From Sceloporus undulatus (taxonomy: Eukaryota; Chordata; Lepidosauria; Squamata; Phrynosomatidae): a stretch of 64,000 bases of DNA. Numbering within the stretch: position 1 is the first letter of the stretch; each line of letters opens with the position of its first letter. The notes beneath the pieces are model-generated. The model did not search any database. It saw nothing but the letters and a program-made list of their open reading frames with translations, and had not been told where the DNA came from. Both the position numbers and the translations under genes were made by a program. Location of the stretch: assembly GCF_019175285.1 (NCBI RefSeq), contig NC_056527.1, forward strand, positions 111,914,799 to 111,978,798, read 5' to 3'. Of the stretch, positions 31,990 to 42,945 are shown one piece after another.

Positions 31990-33793
31990 CTGTGTTAATG
32001 CTTAGATTTTTGCCAGAATAACCTCCCTGGCAGAATATCTTTAACTAATTATAATACAACATACATTTCCAGAGGCCAAACACTCCTTTGTGTGGATGAA
32101 GGGACTGTGGGATGTCATTCTAAAATCCGTCATCTAAAGTGTCTCTTGATACTTTGTTTCCTGCTTGAAAGGGAAAGAAAAGGAACTAAGTTGGATCCCA
32201 AGAAACTAAAACTGGTGTATATAAATTCTTGGAGAAATAAACAGTTTTACCTATTTTATTTGTTGATAGTAGTGTGTTTCAAGTGATTGTTCTGATGGTT
32301 TTATTCTGACTTTGCTCAAATTTCATTGACACTTGGGCGACTGTCAACGGTTGCTTTCAGTGAACAAATGGTCCCAGTACCTTGGAAACCTCTTTTATAG
32401 TTTAGACTAAAACTCAGAGCATATTCACAATTCCACTATCTTGGGAGTCACCAGCCTCCAGTAGTCAAAACGTACCCTAAATCTCCTGTGGACGTCACAC
32501 CACTGTCAGTATACAAGTGTCTTTTGTAATATATACTTGTTTATTATTTGTGACATGTAAAGAATGTTTTTGCTTTTCTATTGAAATACAAAGTGCACCG
32601 GAAAGAAGTCATATTGATGGGGGTGGGGAGTGTCCCTAGATAATTTCTACCATCCACCCCAAGAAACTAAACTTAACACTCTAGATATGTGGATTGAGGC
32701 CTCATTTCCCCCCTTGCGAAACACTTCACTGACTGAGACAAGGAACAAGATGGCATCCCATCTCTTTTCAAAACTAACTGGAGTGGCAGGTGTATCTTTC
32801 TTCAGTATTAGCAATGAGGTGATGCTTTACATTGGGCAGGCCACATATCACACAGCTTTCTTCTCTAATACCTTGGTGTCACCTTCAAATACCTGCATCC
32901 AACTTGCATTGGAAGGGATAGAAGAGAATGGAGATTGTACATTTTCTATGTCAGTCTTTACTACCTCCCTTAAACATCTATCTGCTTCTCCTCTCCACAC
33001 ACCCTTCCAGACATCCTTTTATAACTGTGTATGAGATCAGCAGCAATAAATATTAGAAGTCTCTGGTAAATAAAAGAGCCAGGAAATTAATGAAAATAAA
33101 AGAAAGCCAAAAGGGAAATTTAAGAGGGTGGATGGGACATCAATGGTACATGAAATGTTAAATACTTTCTTCTCCCTGCTGCTACCTTCTCTGGTGCATT
33201 TTGTCTCATCCAAAAGTGTAATTTGGGTTCCTCAGGAAAAGAAATTTGCTTTTACAAATTAAAACAAAACCAAAAAAAAAAAGACACAACACTCCCATCA
33301 AGTCAGAGATTTTAGGTGAATTTCAGGAAGAGAGGGAGGGAAAGGGAAGGGAAGGGAGAGGGGAGGGGAGGGGAGGGGGGAGTCCTAAACCAGAACATGA
33401 AAAGATTATTGCCGATTCCAGAATTCCCAAATAGCATGGGCACCTGATTCTGGCAAGTTGCAGCCCCCCAAAAATCAATGTTTGCAAGCTTTGGTTTACA
33501 AAATATGACTTGTAAGTCCAGTTCTAACCTTAGATGTGTTGGCAAGGGTGGTGAACCAATGAGACTCTGCTTAGTGACCTATTTTCTATTAGACATAACT
33601 CAGTTTTTTAAAAAAAAAAATGAAATGGCACTTCATGGCTGGCTGGAAAAATGGAACTGGCCTGTCTAAGGTAATGTATAAATGAAGAGAAGGTATAGAG
33701 AGAGCAATTTCAACCTCGCAGAAATCACCTGAGTTCTGACAATGAAACTGTGAGTACACACACACACAAATCACATTGTTCTTCAATAGGCTT
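31990..33793. other. ADCY4-LTB4R intergenic and probable LTB4R 3' UTR
   Basis: No second gene recognised. Contains a purine-rich GGGGA tract (33329-33380) and a possible minus-strand poly(A) signal at 32540-32545. Confidence 0.4.
33329..33380. repeat. G/A-rich simple tract
   Basis: Purine-only stretch of GGGAAGG and GGGGAGG units, broken by few changes; four G-runs close together could form a quadruplex. Confidence 0.85.
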
Positions 33794-34897
33794 TCAAGGT
33801 GACTTGAGAGGCTTAGAGGTATCTTCACCTTCTTGAGATAATCCACCACTTGTTGGGTTAGTAGACATAGTCAGAGACTCATGACTCTTCTGTTTCAAAG
33901 GTTTGGTCTTGGAACTTCCATGATGTTGACTGTCATATATAGTGCCATGTTTGATGCTGGACATTTCTGAAGCTGTCCCTTCAAAGAGTTTGGCCATGAA
34001 ACCCAAGCCAGCTGACCGGATAAAGGAGCCACCGCTGAAAGCATAAAGGATGGGGTTGACGCTACTGCTGAAGAAGGCAAAGGCAATCAAAGTAGGTCTA
34101 GCCATCATCCCTGCATTTTTCACCTTTTCAGAACCACTCCACACAGCTGCCACATCCAACAGGTTGACCACATGGTAAGGGAACCAAAACAGAGCAAAAG
34201 CTACCACAATGAGGCTGATGAGGCGGCTTGTCCGGCGCTTTTGGCGGAAACGTGTCTCCTTCAGCTTTCGGCTTATGGTCCCATAGCTGTAAAGTATGGC
34301 AATAAAAGGCAAAACAAACCCAGTGATAGTTTCAAAGAGGTTGTGGAAAACCAAATGCTTGGATCTGGGTGGAGGGTGGTTGAGTACACAAAAGCTCCGT
34401 CTGTATTTACTGACCTCCATCCGGTAGACAAGTACAGGAATGGCTAAGAGAGCACCAATCACCCAGATGATGGAAACCAAAAGACGTATGGTACTTCTCG
34501 TGCGGATCTTCTGGGAGACGAAGGGCCAGGAGACAGCCAAGCAGCGGTCAAGGCTCATGAGAGCGATGAGGTAAACGCTGGCATACATGCACACCCCACA
34601 GATGTAATAGCAAGCCTTGCAAATACCATCACCCAGTTCCCATTTCCCAGCACTTAGAAACCGGAGGAAGATGGGTGCCAGGAGCAACACCACCAAGTCA
34701 GCTATGGCCAAGTGGAGGATGAGGAGGCAAGTGACTGTGCGCTTGCGGACAAGGCAGCCCGCACTCCAGACGACAAAGGCATTGCCAGGGACACCCAGAA
34801 TGAAGGCGAGTGAGAGGACAACCTGGCCTAAGGTTGCTCCTGGTAGAGGTCCCATTGCCCTGGTTTCATTCTGGTGTGACATATTTGAACTATTCAT
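33794..34897 (-). CDS. LTB4R: LTB4R, leukotriene B4 receptor 1 (BLT1)
   Basis: High-affinity receptor for leukotriene B4, a Gi-coupled rhodopsin-family GPCR of leukocyte plasma membranes that drives chemotaxis. One uninterrupted exon encodes 367 residues (human 352). N-terminal sequons NSS and NET; TM1 with GVPGNAFVVW; TM2 with LAIAD; TM3 ending SLDRCLAV; TM6 FWFPYHVVNLL; TM7 SSSVNPILYAF. The tail GGSFIRSAGLGFMAKLFEGT closely matches human BLT1 and separates it from BLT2. The start ATG has A at -3, and a splice acceptor 34 bases upstream indicates a 5' UTR intron. Convergent with ADCY4, whose stop lies 4.5 kb away. A possible minus-strand AATAAA lies at 32540-32545, which would give a 3' UTR of about 1.25 kb. 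Confidence 0.96.
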   Translation of the reverse strand: MNSSNMSHQNETRAMGPLPGATLGQVVLSLAFILGVPGNAFVVWSAGCLVRKRTVTCLLILHLAIADLVVLLLAPIFLRFLSAGKWELGDGICKACYYICGVCMYASVYLIALMSLDRCLAVSWPFVSQKIRTRSTIRLLVSIIWVIGALLAIPVLVYRMEVSKYRRSFCVLNHPPPRSKHLVFHNLFETITGFVLPFIAILYSYGTISRKLKETRFRQKRRTSRLISLIVVAFALFWFPYHVVNLLDVAAVWSGSEKVKNAGMMARPTLIAFAFFSSSVNPILYAFSGGSFIRSAGLGFMAKLFEGTASEMSSIKHGTIYDSQHHGSSKTKPLKQKSHESLTMSTNPTSGGLSQEGEDTSKPLKSP

Positions 34898-34930
34898 GAT
34901 CCAGCAGAATGTTGTGAGGTGGAGAAGAAT

Positions 34931-34957
34931 TCTGTGGGGAAGAAAGAAGTGAAAGAA
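34931..34957 (-). promoter_or_regulatory. LTB4R: splice acceptor of LTB4R 5' UTR intron
   Basis: Read on the minus strand, a pyrimidine-rich tract (TTCTTTCACTTCTTTCTTCC) is followed by CCACAG, and the exon begins at 34931, 34 bases before the ATG. This agrees with mammalian LTB4R, where the coding exon follows a non-coding exon. The upstream exon was not identified. Confidence 0.7.
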
Positions 34958-34959
34958 AT

Positions 34960-35505
34960 GTCAATAGAACTTCATGGCTGAGATCCTGCTTTGCAGTTGC
35001 ATTGAGTTGATCTCAGTCTCCAGAGTTAGGCATCTGAGATCTTTGTGTTGAATGCAGCATGGTGTTGGCAAATGTGCAACTGAACACACATCCAGCTGTA
35101 TGGCTGAATGAACTCTGAATGTGCTTCTGCATCCACAACATTGTTCAGTATAGAGATCTGCTTCTATGATTTTGAACTAAAGGCAGACCACTGCTATGGG
35201 ACAAAAATGTCCAGCCATTTCTATAGGGGAACTTCTATAAGACACCATAGGATTCTGACACATGTAGTCTACCCTTTCCCCTTTCCCTTGGTATTCCTAA
35301 GACTGCCATGTGGCAACAGATTGATGAATGTCTTTCCCCTACAAAGATAACCTAAATGCAATACAAAGTAAGTAGTGATAAAACTTTCAAACTAATTCTA
35401 GATGAATAGATGTTGTTGTTGTTGTTGTTATGTATATCCTGTAGAATAACATTTTATTCTACATATAATTGATTCCTACCCTGAACCAGCATCACTCATT
35501 CATCT
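34960..35505. other. upstream of LTB4R coding exon, no feature recognised
   Basis: Presumed LTB4R intron. Contains a short (TTG)n run near 35413. No CpG island or non-coding exon could be placed. Confidence 0.4.
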
Positions 35506-35506
35506 G

Positions 35507-35853
35507 AGTCTTCCTTATCCAGAATTCTGAAGTCCAAAATACTCCAAAAATGAAAACTTTTTTTCATGGGTGGCCGAGACAGTGATACTTTTGCTTTCTG
35601 ATGGTTCAAAGTACACAAACTTTGCTTCACACACAAAGTTATTTTAAAAATATTGTTTAAAATTACCTTCAGGCCATGTGTATGCAGTGTATATGAAGCA
35701 TAAATGAATTTTGTGTTTAGACTTTGGACCCAGCTTCAAGATGTCTCATTGCATATAGTATATATGCAAATACAGGTGTTTCAAAATTCCAACAAATCCA
35801 AAATCTAGAACACTTTGGTTCCAAGCATATCAGGTAAGGGAGATTCAACCTGT
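35507..35853. mobile_element. Tigger-like DNA transposon fragment
   Basis: GAGTCTTCCTTATCCAGAAT, CAAAATACTCCAAAAATGAA, ATTACCTTCAGGCCATGTGT and GGTAAGGGAGATTCAACCTG follow in the order known from an old amniote Tigger-type family. Confidence 0.65.
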
Positions 35854-35864
35854 ATATATATTCA

Positions 35865-35935
35865 GATGTATTGTACTACAACTCCCATTGCTCTTGACCG
35901 TGCTTGTTGGGCTGATGGGAGTTGTAGTCCAAAGC
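35865..35935. mobile_element. short palindromic MITE family C
   Basis: ACTACAACTCCCATTGCTC and GGGCTGATGGGAGTTGTAGT form an inverted pair around a short centre. Confidence 0.6.
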
Positions 35936-36289
35936 AGAATGTTCAATCCCCAATCCCTCCCACCCCCATGACAGAGGTTGTCCCCTTGAATCAGAAGTGA
36001 CGGTTGATACAGCCTTGGTCAAAGGCACAAAGACTTCCAGTTCTTTCAAGCCCATGGAGCAACTTCCTTGCTGCTCTTACAAAAATGGTGGGGCAACTAT
36101 TTAGTGATGGGGAAACAAGGAAAGTGCCCACAGATGTGAGTTCTGCATAAAGATGCATTGTGCCTGCCATGAGATAAACTGTGTCTATTCAGAGATGAGA
36201 TCAAGGGCTTTTCGTTATTTATTTTTTCCACTACACAATACAGTAAAAAAAACAAACCTAAATGTATTGGTAGGGTGAACCTGCCAATA

Positions 36290-36725
36290 GAGCTAGCATG
36301 GTGTAGTTGTTTGAAGATTAGACTAAGATCTAATCTGCACTATAGAAATAATGTATCTTGACACCACTTTAACAGCCATGGCTCCTTCCTATGGAATCCT
36401 GGGATTTGTAGTTTGTTGTGGCACCAGAGTTCTAGGTCAGGGAAGGCTAAATGCCTCACAAAACTACAAATTCTAGAATTCCATAGCACTGAGCCATGGC
36501 ATTTAAAGCAGTGTCAAACTGCATTGTTTCTGCTGGGCAGATAAGACCTAGGAGGCTCAGAGACCAAGGTTCAAATTCCTGCTGAGCCACAAAGTCACAC
36601 ACTCTCGGCCTCAGAGAAGGGCATAGGCAACTGCCATGAAGAGATCTTGCAAAATAATAATAATAATCACGTAATAGATCTGTTGTAGGGTCACCATAAG
36701 TTGGAAGTGACTTGAAGGCCCACAA
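36290..36725 (+). mobile_element. MIR/CORE-like SINE split by a family A MITE
   Basis: Head GCATGGTGTAGTTGTTTGAA before 36325; rest resumes GGAGGCTCAGAGACCAAGGT at 36550 and ends AGTGACTTGAAGGCCCACAA. The insert is listed separately. Confidence 0.8.
36326..36549. mobile_element. palindromic MITE family A inserted in a SINE
   Basis: Ends AGATCTAATCTGCAC and complement AGGTCTTATCTGCCC. Flanks TTAGACTA and GACCTAGG suggest a short target duplication (GACTA/GACCTA), imperfect. Confidence 0.8.
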
Positions 36726-37439
36726 CAAGGGTGTACCTTGTTTCTTGGAGGGGCAAAAGCAGCTGAGGAAGCACAGTTACTGTTTAGACGGCCAAGAGGG
36801 AGAGTTTTTAAGTACCTCTTTTCCTTTTCACAAATGTTCAGAGGTGCATCATAGATATAGACATAATTGTACTAAATCTAGTTTGGACCTTGGTGGTGTT
36901 GCCTGCAGCTCAACTATTCTACCACACTCATAAAGTTCAGCAGGTAAACGTGAAGGTGGCCTTGGGGGTGGTGGAATTCACTGTCCATCTTTGGAGGGCA
37001 TGAAGTGAAGCAGGAAGATTGGCAATGACTGTCATGTACCTGTGCCAGGATTTGAAGCCAGGGTCAATGTGTGTGTTGTGCTCAGCCCTTTCCACAGTTT
37101 CTAGATTGTATCTGCTCAGCTTCATGAGCCAGTGCTTTAGCTGCTTGCAATACTGACAGAAAGGGAACATTATTTGGGTCACCTAGATTCTCTGGTGTTA
37201 AGGATACATCATGTTCTGTGGTTCTTAGCACTACCATGGCCCTCTTTAAAAAGCACAGGCTGAGCTCAGATGGTACATTCTCCGTGCTTTTCTATGTAAC
37301 CAGAACTCCAGAGTGCCACCCATGCACCCATGTTAACCCCAAAGCTCAGTCATTAAAACTTAAATTAAAGCAGGCTGTGTGGCCTTGGACCTACTTTCCA
37401 AAAATCTTTCTATTAAATTTTGGAAAGACATCTTTAATT
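36726..37439. other. LTB4R-LTB4R2 intergenic, no element recognised
   Basis: Unique-looking. Confidence 0.4.
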
Positions 37440-37655
37440 AAGACATTGGTAAGTAACAGTTTGAGTGTTGGATTACAACTCTGGAGACCAGGGTTTGATT
37501 CCCTGCTTGGCCATGAAATCCACTGGGTGACCTTGGGCAAGTCACATGCTCTCAGCCTCAGGGGAAGGCAATGGCAAACCTCCTCTGAATAAATCCTGCC
37601 AAGAAATCCCCATAATAGGTTTGCCATAAGTGAGTGAGTGAGAACAACAACAAAG
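37440..37655 (+). mobile_element. MIR/CORE-like SINE
   Basis: ACAACTCTGGAGACCAGGGT, GTGACCTTGGGCAAGTCACA, ATGCTCTCAGCCTCAGGGGA, tail with GAACAACAACAAA. Nearly full length and well kept. Confidence 0.8.
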
Positions 37656-37843
37656 TTTATTATCAGACCAGCTGCTCAATTGAAGTTTTTGCTATATACT
37701 GTTTATTTGTTATGGCTTCAGTGTTCCAGTATCAACTAATAAGGTATTTGTAAAAAGAGTTCCCTGAAGCAAATGTAGAGTGTCTTCGCTACTGCAGAAT
37801 AAAAAACTACTATATCTGTGTGAACAGTCTGCTTTGTGAACAA

Positions 37844-38028
37844 AGCTGCTGCCACACTGCAGAATAAATGCAGTTTGATACTGCTTTAACTGTCATGGCT
37901 CCATCCTGGGGAATCCTGGGATTTGTAGTTCATGGTGGAAACAGAGCTCTTTGAAAGAGAAGGCTAAATAGCTCACAAAATTATAAATCCCAGAATTCCA
38001 TAACATTGAGCCATGAGTATGCAGCCAC
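37844..38028. mobile_element. palindromic MITE family A
   Basis: ACACTGCAGAATAAATGCAG and GGAATCCTGGGATTTGTAGT, right inner arm ATAAATCCCAGAATTCCATA; right end shortened. Confidence 0.8.
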
Positions 38029-38048
38029 ATAAATACTGATTTTATTGA

Positions 38049-38240
38049 ATGCATCTACGCCATTCAGTTATTACACTTTTGACACTGTTTTAACTGCCAT
38101 GGCTCCTTTGTACCTGATCCTGGGATTTGTAATTTGGTAAGGTACTGAGACTTCTTTAGAGTTCTCTAACAAAGATTTCTAAGTGCCTCATCAAATTGCA
38201 GATCCTAGGATTCTGTATAAGAGAGTCATGACAGTTGCAC
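38049..38240. mobile_element. palindromic MITE family A, degraded
   Basis: TGCATCTACGCCATTCAG, TTTTAACTGCCATGGCTCCT and GATCCTGGGATTTGTAATTT; 20 bp from the previous copy. Confidence 0.7.
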
Positions 38241-38244
38241 ATGT

Positions 38245-39730
38245 ATGAAATTGTTGAACAGAGAGATACACTTACTGAGAGCCAAAATAAACCAGATTTC
38301 CAGTTCTTTGTAACTTTTTGAATATTAACAGCAATGCCTGAAGGTTTAACAAAAAAAGCAGAGAACTTGGAGGTACTATGGGATGAATTAAGGTTATCCT
38401 CTTTTGCAACTACAGAACTGCTTTGAGTTCTAGACTGTATGTCTAGGGATGCATACAAATCAGAACAGATCCAGGAGATGAAGTCTAAAAAGAATATAAG
38501 GTTTTGCCTTGGTCATGCTTCTATGACACCATAGCACAGGTGGTTCTCACACAACTTGAGTAACTGTAGAAAAAGATTCCTCCAATGATTGTAAGGCATG
38601 GACAAACTGAAACAAGGAGTAATGCTCATTCTCCAAATGATCCAGTTATGCAATTAATCATATATGCCCAGAGGAACTCCCTTCCATGTCACCACTTCAC
38701 ATTTTCAAGGACTGAGTTCTGGCACTGAAAATCCTTGCTGAGTTCTCATAGTTCTGCCTGGCTTAAATAAAAAAGCCTTTCCACCTTCCTTGCTCTCCCA
38801 TCTGCTAGAGATCCACCCTGCAACCTCAGATCTACCACCCCAATTATTTTAGGTCTCTGGAGATGTCCACTCATTCACTTACCTTTCTTGGCTTCCAAGT
38901 CTCTCTGTCTGGTGCTCAAGCCCTTTGTACCCTGAGACTTATCTCATTCCTAGATTTGCAGCGATGCTTGAGGAGGTGGTTGAGTGGAAATGGTTTGGGT
39001 TTTGTGCTGATACTTTGTGAGCTCTCTCCCAGCAGTGCTAAGAAATGCACCCCCCCTTGCTATATTCCATTGAGTTCTAAGAGGAAGTGACTGTAACTTT
39101 GAAAAGAATTGAGTAAGCAGTGGTAGGAGACTACTAACGCTCTAGGGGTAATGTGGTTAGCAATTAGGTTAGGTACGTATTTTCTTGGAAACAAGTGGCA
39201 GAATCCTGCATCTGGAGATGTATGTATCTCACATTGCTAAATCTCTGTAGTGAAGCCTTTCAATTTTGCCCACCCCATCCCACCTTGCAAGCCATGTAGT
39301 GACACATCCAGCTCTTTTCCTGTAGCTGAATGCACTATGACAGAAGGAACCTCCTCGATATGTCCCTGGAGGTGATGTCCTTGCCGCATGTTCAGCTAAA
39401 AGGAAACAGTGAGATATACTGTATATCCCTTCACTCTCCAACTACTCAGAATGACCATACTGATGGAGCTGTGTGGCTCTCAAGGTGGGTTCTGGGAGGA
39501 GATTTTGGTCACTGCATGGTCAGAAGACAATTCTGACCTACCCAAGGACTAAAAACCTGAATTACAATGTTGTAAGGCAGACTTAGAGCATTATGGATTA
39601 CTAGCAGGGTGCCAGCCATAAATGAACGTAGGGTTTTTGTTTGTTCATCTAGCTACCAGTTTTCTATTTGCTGTAAAACAAAAGAAATTCAATCCTCTCA
39701 AATTGCTTTCACACCTTTCGATAGGGCCTC
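38245..39730. other. LTB4R-LTB4R2 intergenic, no element recognised
   Basis: About 1.5 kb of unique-looking sequence; no coding similarity found in the short open frames. Confidence 0.4.
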
Positions 39731-39732
39731 AG

Positions 39733-39886
39733 ACTTCATTTTGGTGACCATTGTGGGTTTTCTTGTCAAGACTTGTTCAGAAGGGGCTTACCATTTAGTG
39801 CCTCTGAGGCTGAGAGAGTGTGAGTTCCCAAGGCCACCTAGTGGCTTTCCATGACTGATCAAGGATTTGAATCCTGCTCTTCTAAG
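39733..39886 (-). mobile_element. MIR/CORE-like SINE, truncated by a Sauria SINE
   Basis: GGGTTTTCTTGTCAAGACTT, GTGCCTCTGAGGCTGAGAGA and GGATTTGAATCCTGCTCTTC in reverse orientation. Confidence 0.7.
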
Positions 39887-39891
39887 TACAA

Positions 39892-40220
39892 GGGATGTGG
39901 TGGCTTACTGGTTAAGATACCAGTTCTGATTATCATAAGGTTGGAAGATTGGCAGTTCGAGGTCCAAGTGCCGCATGAGGGGCTCCTGTCACTAGTCCCA
40001 GCTTCTGTCAACCTAGCAGTTTGAAAGCATGCAAATAGATAAATAGGCACCACTTTGCTGGGAAGGTAATAGCATTTGGTGCAGTCATGCTGGCCACATG
40101 ACTACCAGAGTCATCTTTGGACAACGCTGGCTCTTCGGCTTAGTAACAGAGATAAGCACTGTCCCCTACAGTCCCTTTATGACCAGACATTCATGCCAAG
40201 GGAAAATTTTTACCCTTTAC
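39892..40220 (+). mobile_element. Sauria SINE (squamate-specific, BovB-mobilised)
   Basis: Head GGGATGTGGTGGCTTACTGG with tRNA-like A and B boxes (GGCAGTTCGAGG), body CCCAGCTTCTGTCAACCTAG, CAGTCATGCTGGCCACATGA and GACAACGCTGGCTCTTCGGC. Flanks TTCTAAGTACAA and TTCTAATACAAAA are a likely target duplication. Strong marker for Squamata. Confidence 0.9.
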
Positions 40221-40496
40221 CTTCTAATACAAAACTCAAAACACTGCACCACACTGGATCTGCATATTAATGTAGAATACAATAATATAGTGTGATGTTT
40301 TATTTCAATGTACAGTATTAGATTTCCACCTTTTTTTTAATCTGGCAGGGACCCTATGTCTTTATCATTTTCAGTGAATGATGTATGTTCCCAAGGGGCA
40401 GCTTTTTTATATTACCTATGTGCTACATTTGTTTTATTAATTTAGTCCATATCTCATTTTTCCATATCTGCCCACGGTGACTCACCAAACAAGAGC

Positions 40497-40522
40497 ATCA
40501 TCATCATCATCATCATCATCAT
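40497..40522. repeat. (CAT)n microsatellite
   Basis: About eight CAT units. Confidence 0.9.
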
Positions 40523-40539
40523 AGATCCACACCACAACA

Positions 40540-41060
40540 GCAGTAGATAAGAATGTGTTTTGTTATACAATGAACAATCTTAAATCAGAATTGGGGATCA
40601 TTGCAGCTTGTCAGATATAACTCTATTGCAGTTACAGATTTACAGCCAAGAGTTATGGATCCATAACTGATTCATATTCAAGAAGACTATGCATTTACAA
40701 TCATATTTCCAATCCTTCCTTAATGCCCATCGGCCACTGTGACAGATGAAGATTGGTTCTGTTGATTAGGGTGCGGTGCAGCAGGCTAAATTTTCTATCC
40801 CATGCCCACCAGTGGTCTCCAGTGGGAGGAGGATTTGTGACAGGGATCCTGCTTCTGATGGTCTCTCCCAAGATAGATAGCAGGAGGGAGTGGAAATTTC
40901 AGTTTACTGTGCCCCAATTGACAGGAAAACAGACCCCCATCACTCGCAGAAGCTGCTGCCCAGCAGGGATGTCACTAGAATGGTTGAGAATATCAGGCAG
41001 TCACTTCTTGATCAACAGGGGAATGGATTCCGACTGATCCCAGTGGCTTCTTACCAGTAA
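40540..41060 (+). repeat. dispersed repeat with AGAGTTATGGATC block, possible LINE 5' part
   Basis: CAAGAGTTATGGATCCATAA near 40650 recurs as CAGAGTTATGGATCTGTAAC at 43612 and CTAGAGTTATAGCTTTGTAA at 53298. At 43735 the same block is followed by an L2-like endonuclease frame, so all three may be LINE 5' regions. Confidence 0.4.
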
Positions 41061-41306
41061 GTAGTATTTTGGGGACTTTCATGATCCACATGTAGCCCCT
41101 AAAATATGGACTGTATAGGAACTGTAAATATATATCAGCTACAAATGCATAACTATAGGTTACCTATTTGTAACTGGATTTTTTACCATAGCATAATGTG
41201 TTAATTGGCTACTTTAATATCTCTGGATCTGTGCTATTACTAACAGTTTGATGAGCAGTCCATGAGAATAATGGAAATATTTTTGGTATTGCATTATCAT
41301 TGTGTA

Positions 41307-41316
41307 NNNNNNNNNN
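41307..41316. other. assembly gap of 10 N
   Basis: Ten N of fixed length; true size unknown. Flanked by intergenic sequence without a gene. Confidence 0.99.
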
Positions 41317-41537
41317 CAGCCTCTGAGTATTTAATTGAAGGCATCTATGGAATCTAATGAGCTATAGTCCAGAAAATCCCATACTATAATAAATTGGGTA
41401 GTCTTCAGGAAAGATGTTTCAGGCTGCTTTTGTGATCATGCATGCAGTTCTTAGGCTGCTTCATGATCCTTTTTTGTAAAAATTTTCAGATGGAGAAGTG
41501 AAACAGAGGCATCCAGATAGTGGAAGTTGAAATGAAG

Positions 41538-41880
41538 CATACCCTCCAACATTTCACAGATCAAAAACAGCACACATGTGGCCAAGCAAGATCAGAATGT
41601 GGCCAAAACGACAAAAGTTATTAATGGAAAAGAACACATACATTATGAGAGGCTGCAGCACTTTGTTTTTGCCTAAGCCTGCTGGGAAGGGCAAGATTCT
41701 GCCCTCTCCTCTCCTTCTGAAGGGAAATGTGTGCAAACTACTTTTGGTTCTTTGAACTTAATTTGCTGCAAGTGGAGTAAACTCAGGATGAATGGGGAAA
41801 GTGGAAGGAGGAAAGAGGAAGTGGGATATTTTAAAAGCAGCTGAAAAAGTGGGATGACAGGATTCGTTGGAACTATGACT
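41538..41880. repeat. dispersed repeat family D, longest copy
   Basis: CATACCCTCCAACATTTCAC at the left and GGGATGACAGGATTCGTTGG at the right; the right end read in reverse (CCAACGAATCCTGTCATCCC) partly mirrors the left end, which suggests a non-autonomous DNA transposon. Confidence 0.55.
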
Positions 41881-42459
41881 ATCAGATAAGGACAGTTGGA
41901 AGACGTGGGTTAAGATGACCAAGAACTGTTTCCCTTCTCTAATTTATGCTACCTGAGGCTGTGCAGGATTTTTGTCTGTTCAGTCCACCAAAGTTGTTCA
42001 ACTATGTGAATTTAATTCCTCTTTTTGTCACACAAGTTCTGAGGCAATGAAAATGATGAAATGTTGTCCTTGGAATGACCCAGCCTTGAAATCCCTCTGT
42101 TGTGTTGTTGTGTGCATATACCGATTTGGCTTGGCACTATTGTGTTGTGAAACAGTGCCCCCCGTTGCGACCTCCAACAAGAGCGACAGTCAAGGCGCGG
42201 CTGATTCATTTCCCATTTCAACGGAGACAACTGAGTCATTCTGGGTTACAGAAAAATAACAATTAATAAAACAGCCTTGGGCCATCTTAGAGTAAATTAT
42301 ATTTATTGTAGCTTTCACAGAACAAAGCCCAATTCATCAATAGCAATCCTTAGCAGGCCACAAGCCAAAGGAAATGATTGTTGCAGAAACATTTTGTCTG
42401 ATGCTAGAGGAAATTCTCCAATATTCAAATAGCAGAATTCACAATCTGGATCACTTTTA

Positions 42460-42688
42460 GTCAGTCCTCCATATCCATGGATTCTTTATCCATGCATTCA
42501 AAGATCCATGGCTTGAGAATATTTTTAAAAAATATGTAAATTCCAAAAAGTAAAGCTTGATTTTGATATTTTATATAAGGGACATCATTTGACTATCCAT
42601 TGTATGTAATGGGAATTGGGCATCCACGGATTTTGGTATCCACGGAGGGTCCTGGAACCAAACCCCAGTGGATACCAAGGGCCCACTG
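42460..42688. mobile_element. Tigger-like MITE, near full length
   Basis: GTCAGTCCTCCATATCCATG on the left, GATACCAAGGGCCCACTG on the right, TA on both sides (42458-42459, 42689-42690); GATTTTGGTATCCACGGAGG inside. Confidence 0.85.
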
Positions 42689-42837
42689 TATTTTAAAAAA
42701 GGAATTGGTTTCAGCTATAATTCTGAGCCAATGCAAAAGTAGTTAGTAATGATCAAAATTGCCGTTGGCTTTTAGTATTGCAGCTATATGACTTTATGAC
42801 AAAAGTGTTGCAAAGTGGAATTAGAGCAGGATAGTAG

Positions 42838-42945
42838 TCATAGAATCATAGAGTTGGAAGAGACTGCTAGGGCCATCAAGTCCAACCCCCCTGCCATGCA
42901 GGAAATCTAAATCAAAACATCCCCGACAGATGGCCATCCAGCCTC
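42838..42945 (-). mobile_element. CR1 LINE 3' fragment
   Basis: TCATAGAATCATAGAGTTGG, GGCCATCAAGTCCAACCCCC and CCCCGACAGATGGCCATCCA; followed by a (CA)n run at 42949-42966. Confidence 0.85.

Noticed and set aside
32630-33034. 134-codon open frame on the plus strand between ADCY4 and LTB4R
   Set aside because: No recognisable domain, no neighbouring exon, and it lies opposite the probable LTB4R 3' UTR.
40497-40522. CAT repeats and other regular arrays, considered as CRISPR-like
   Set aside because: Eukaryotic microsatellites with no spacers or leader.
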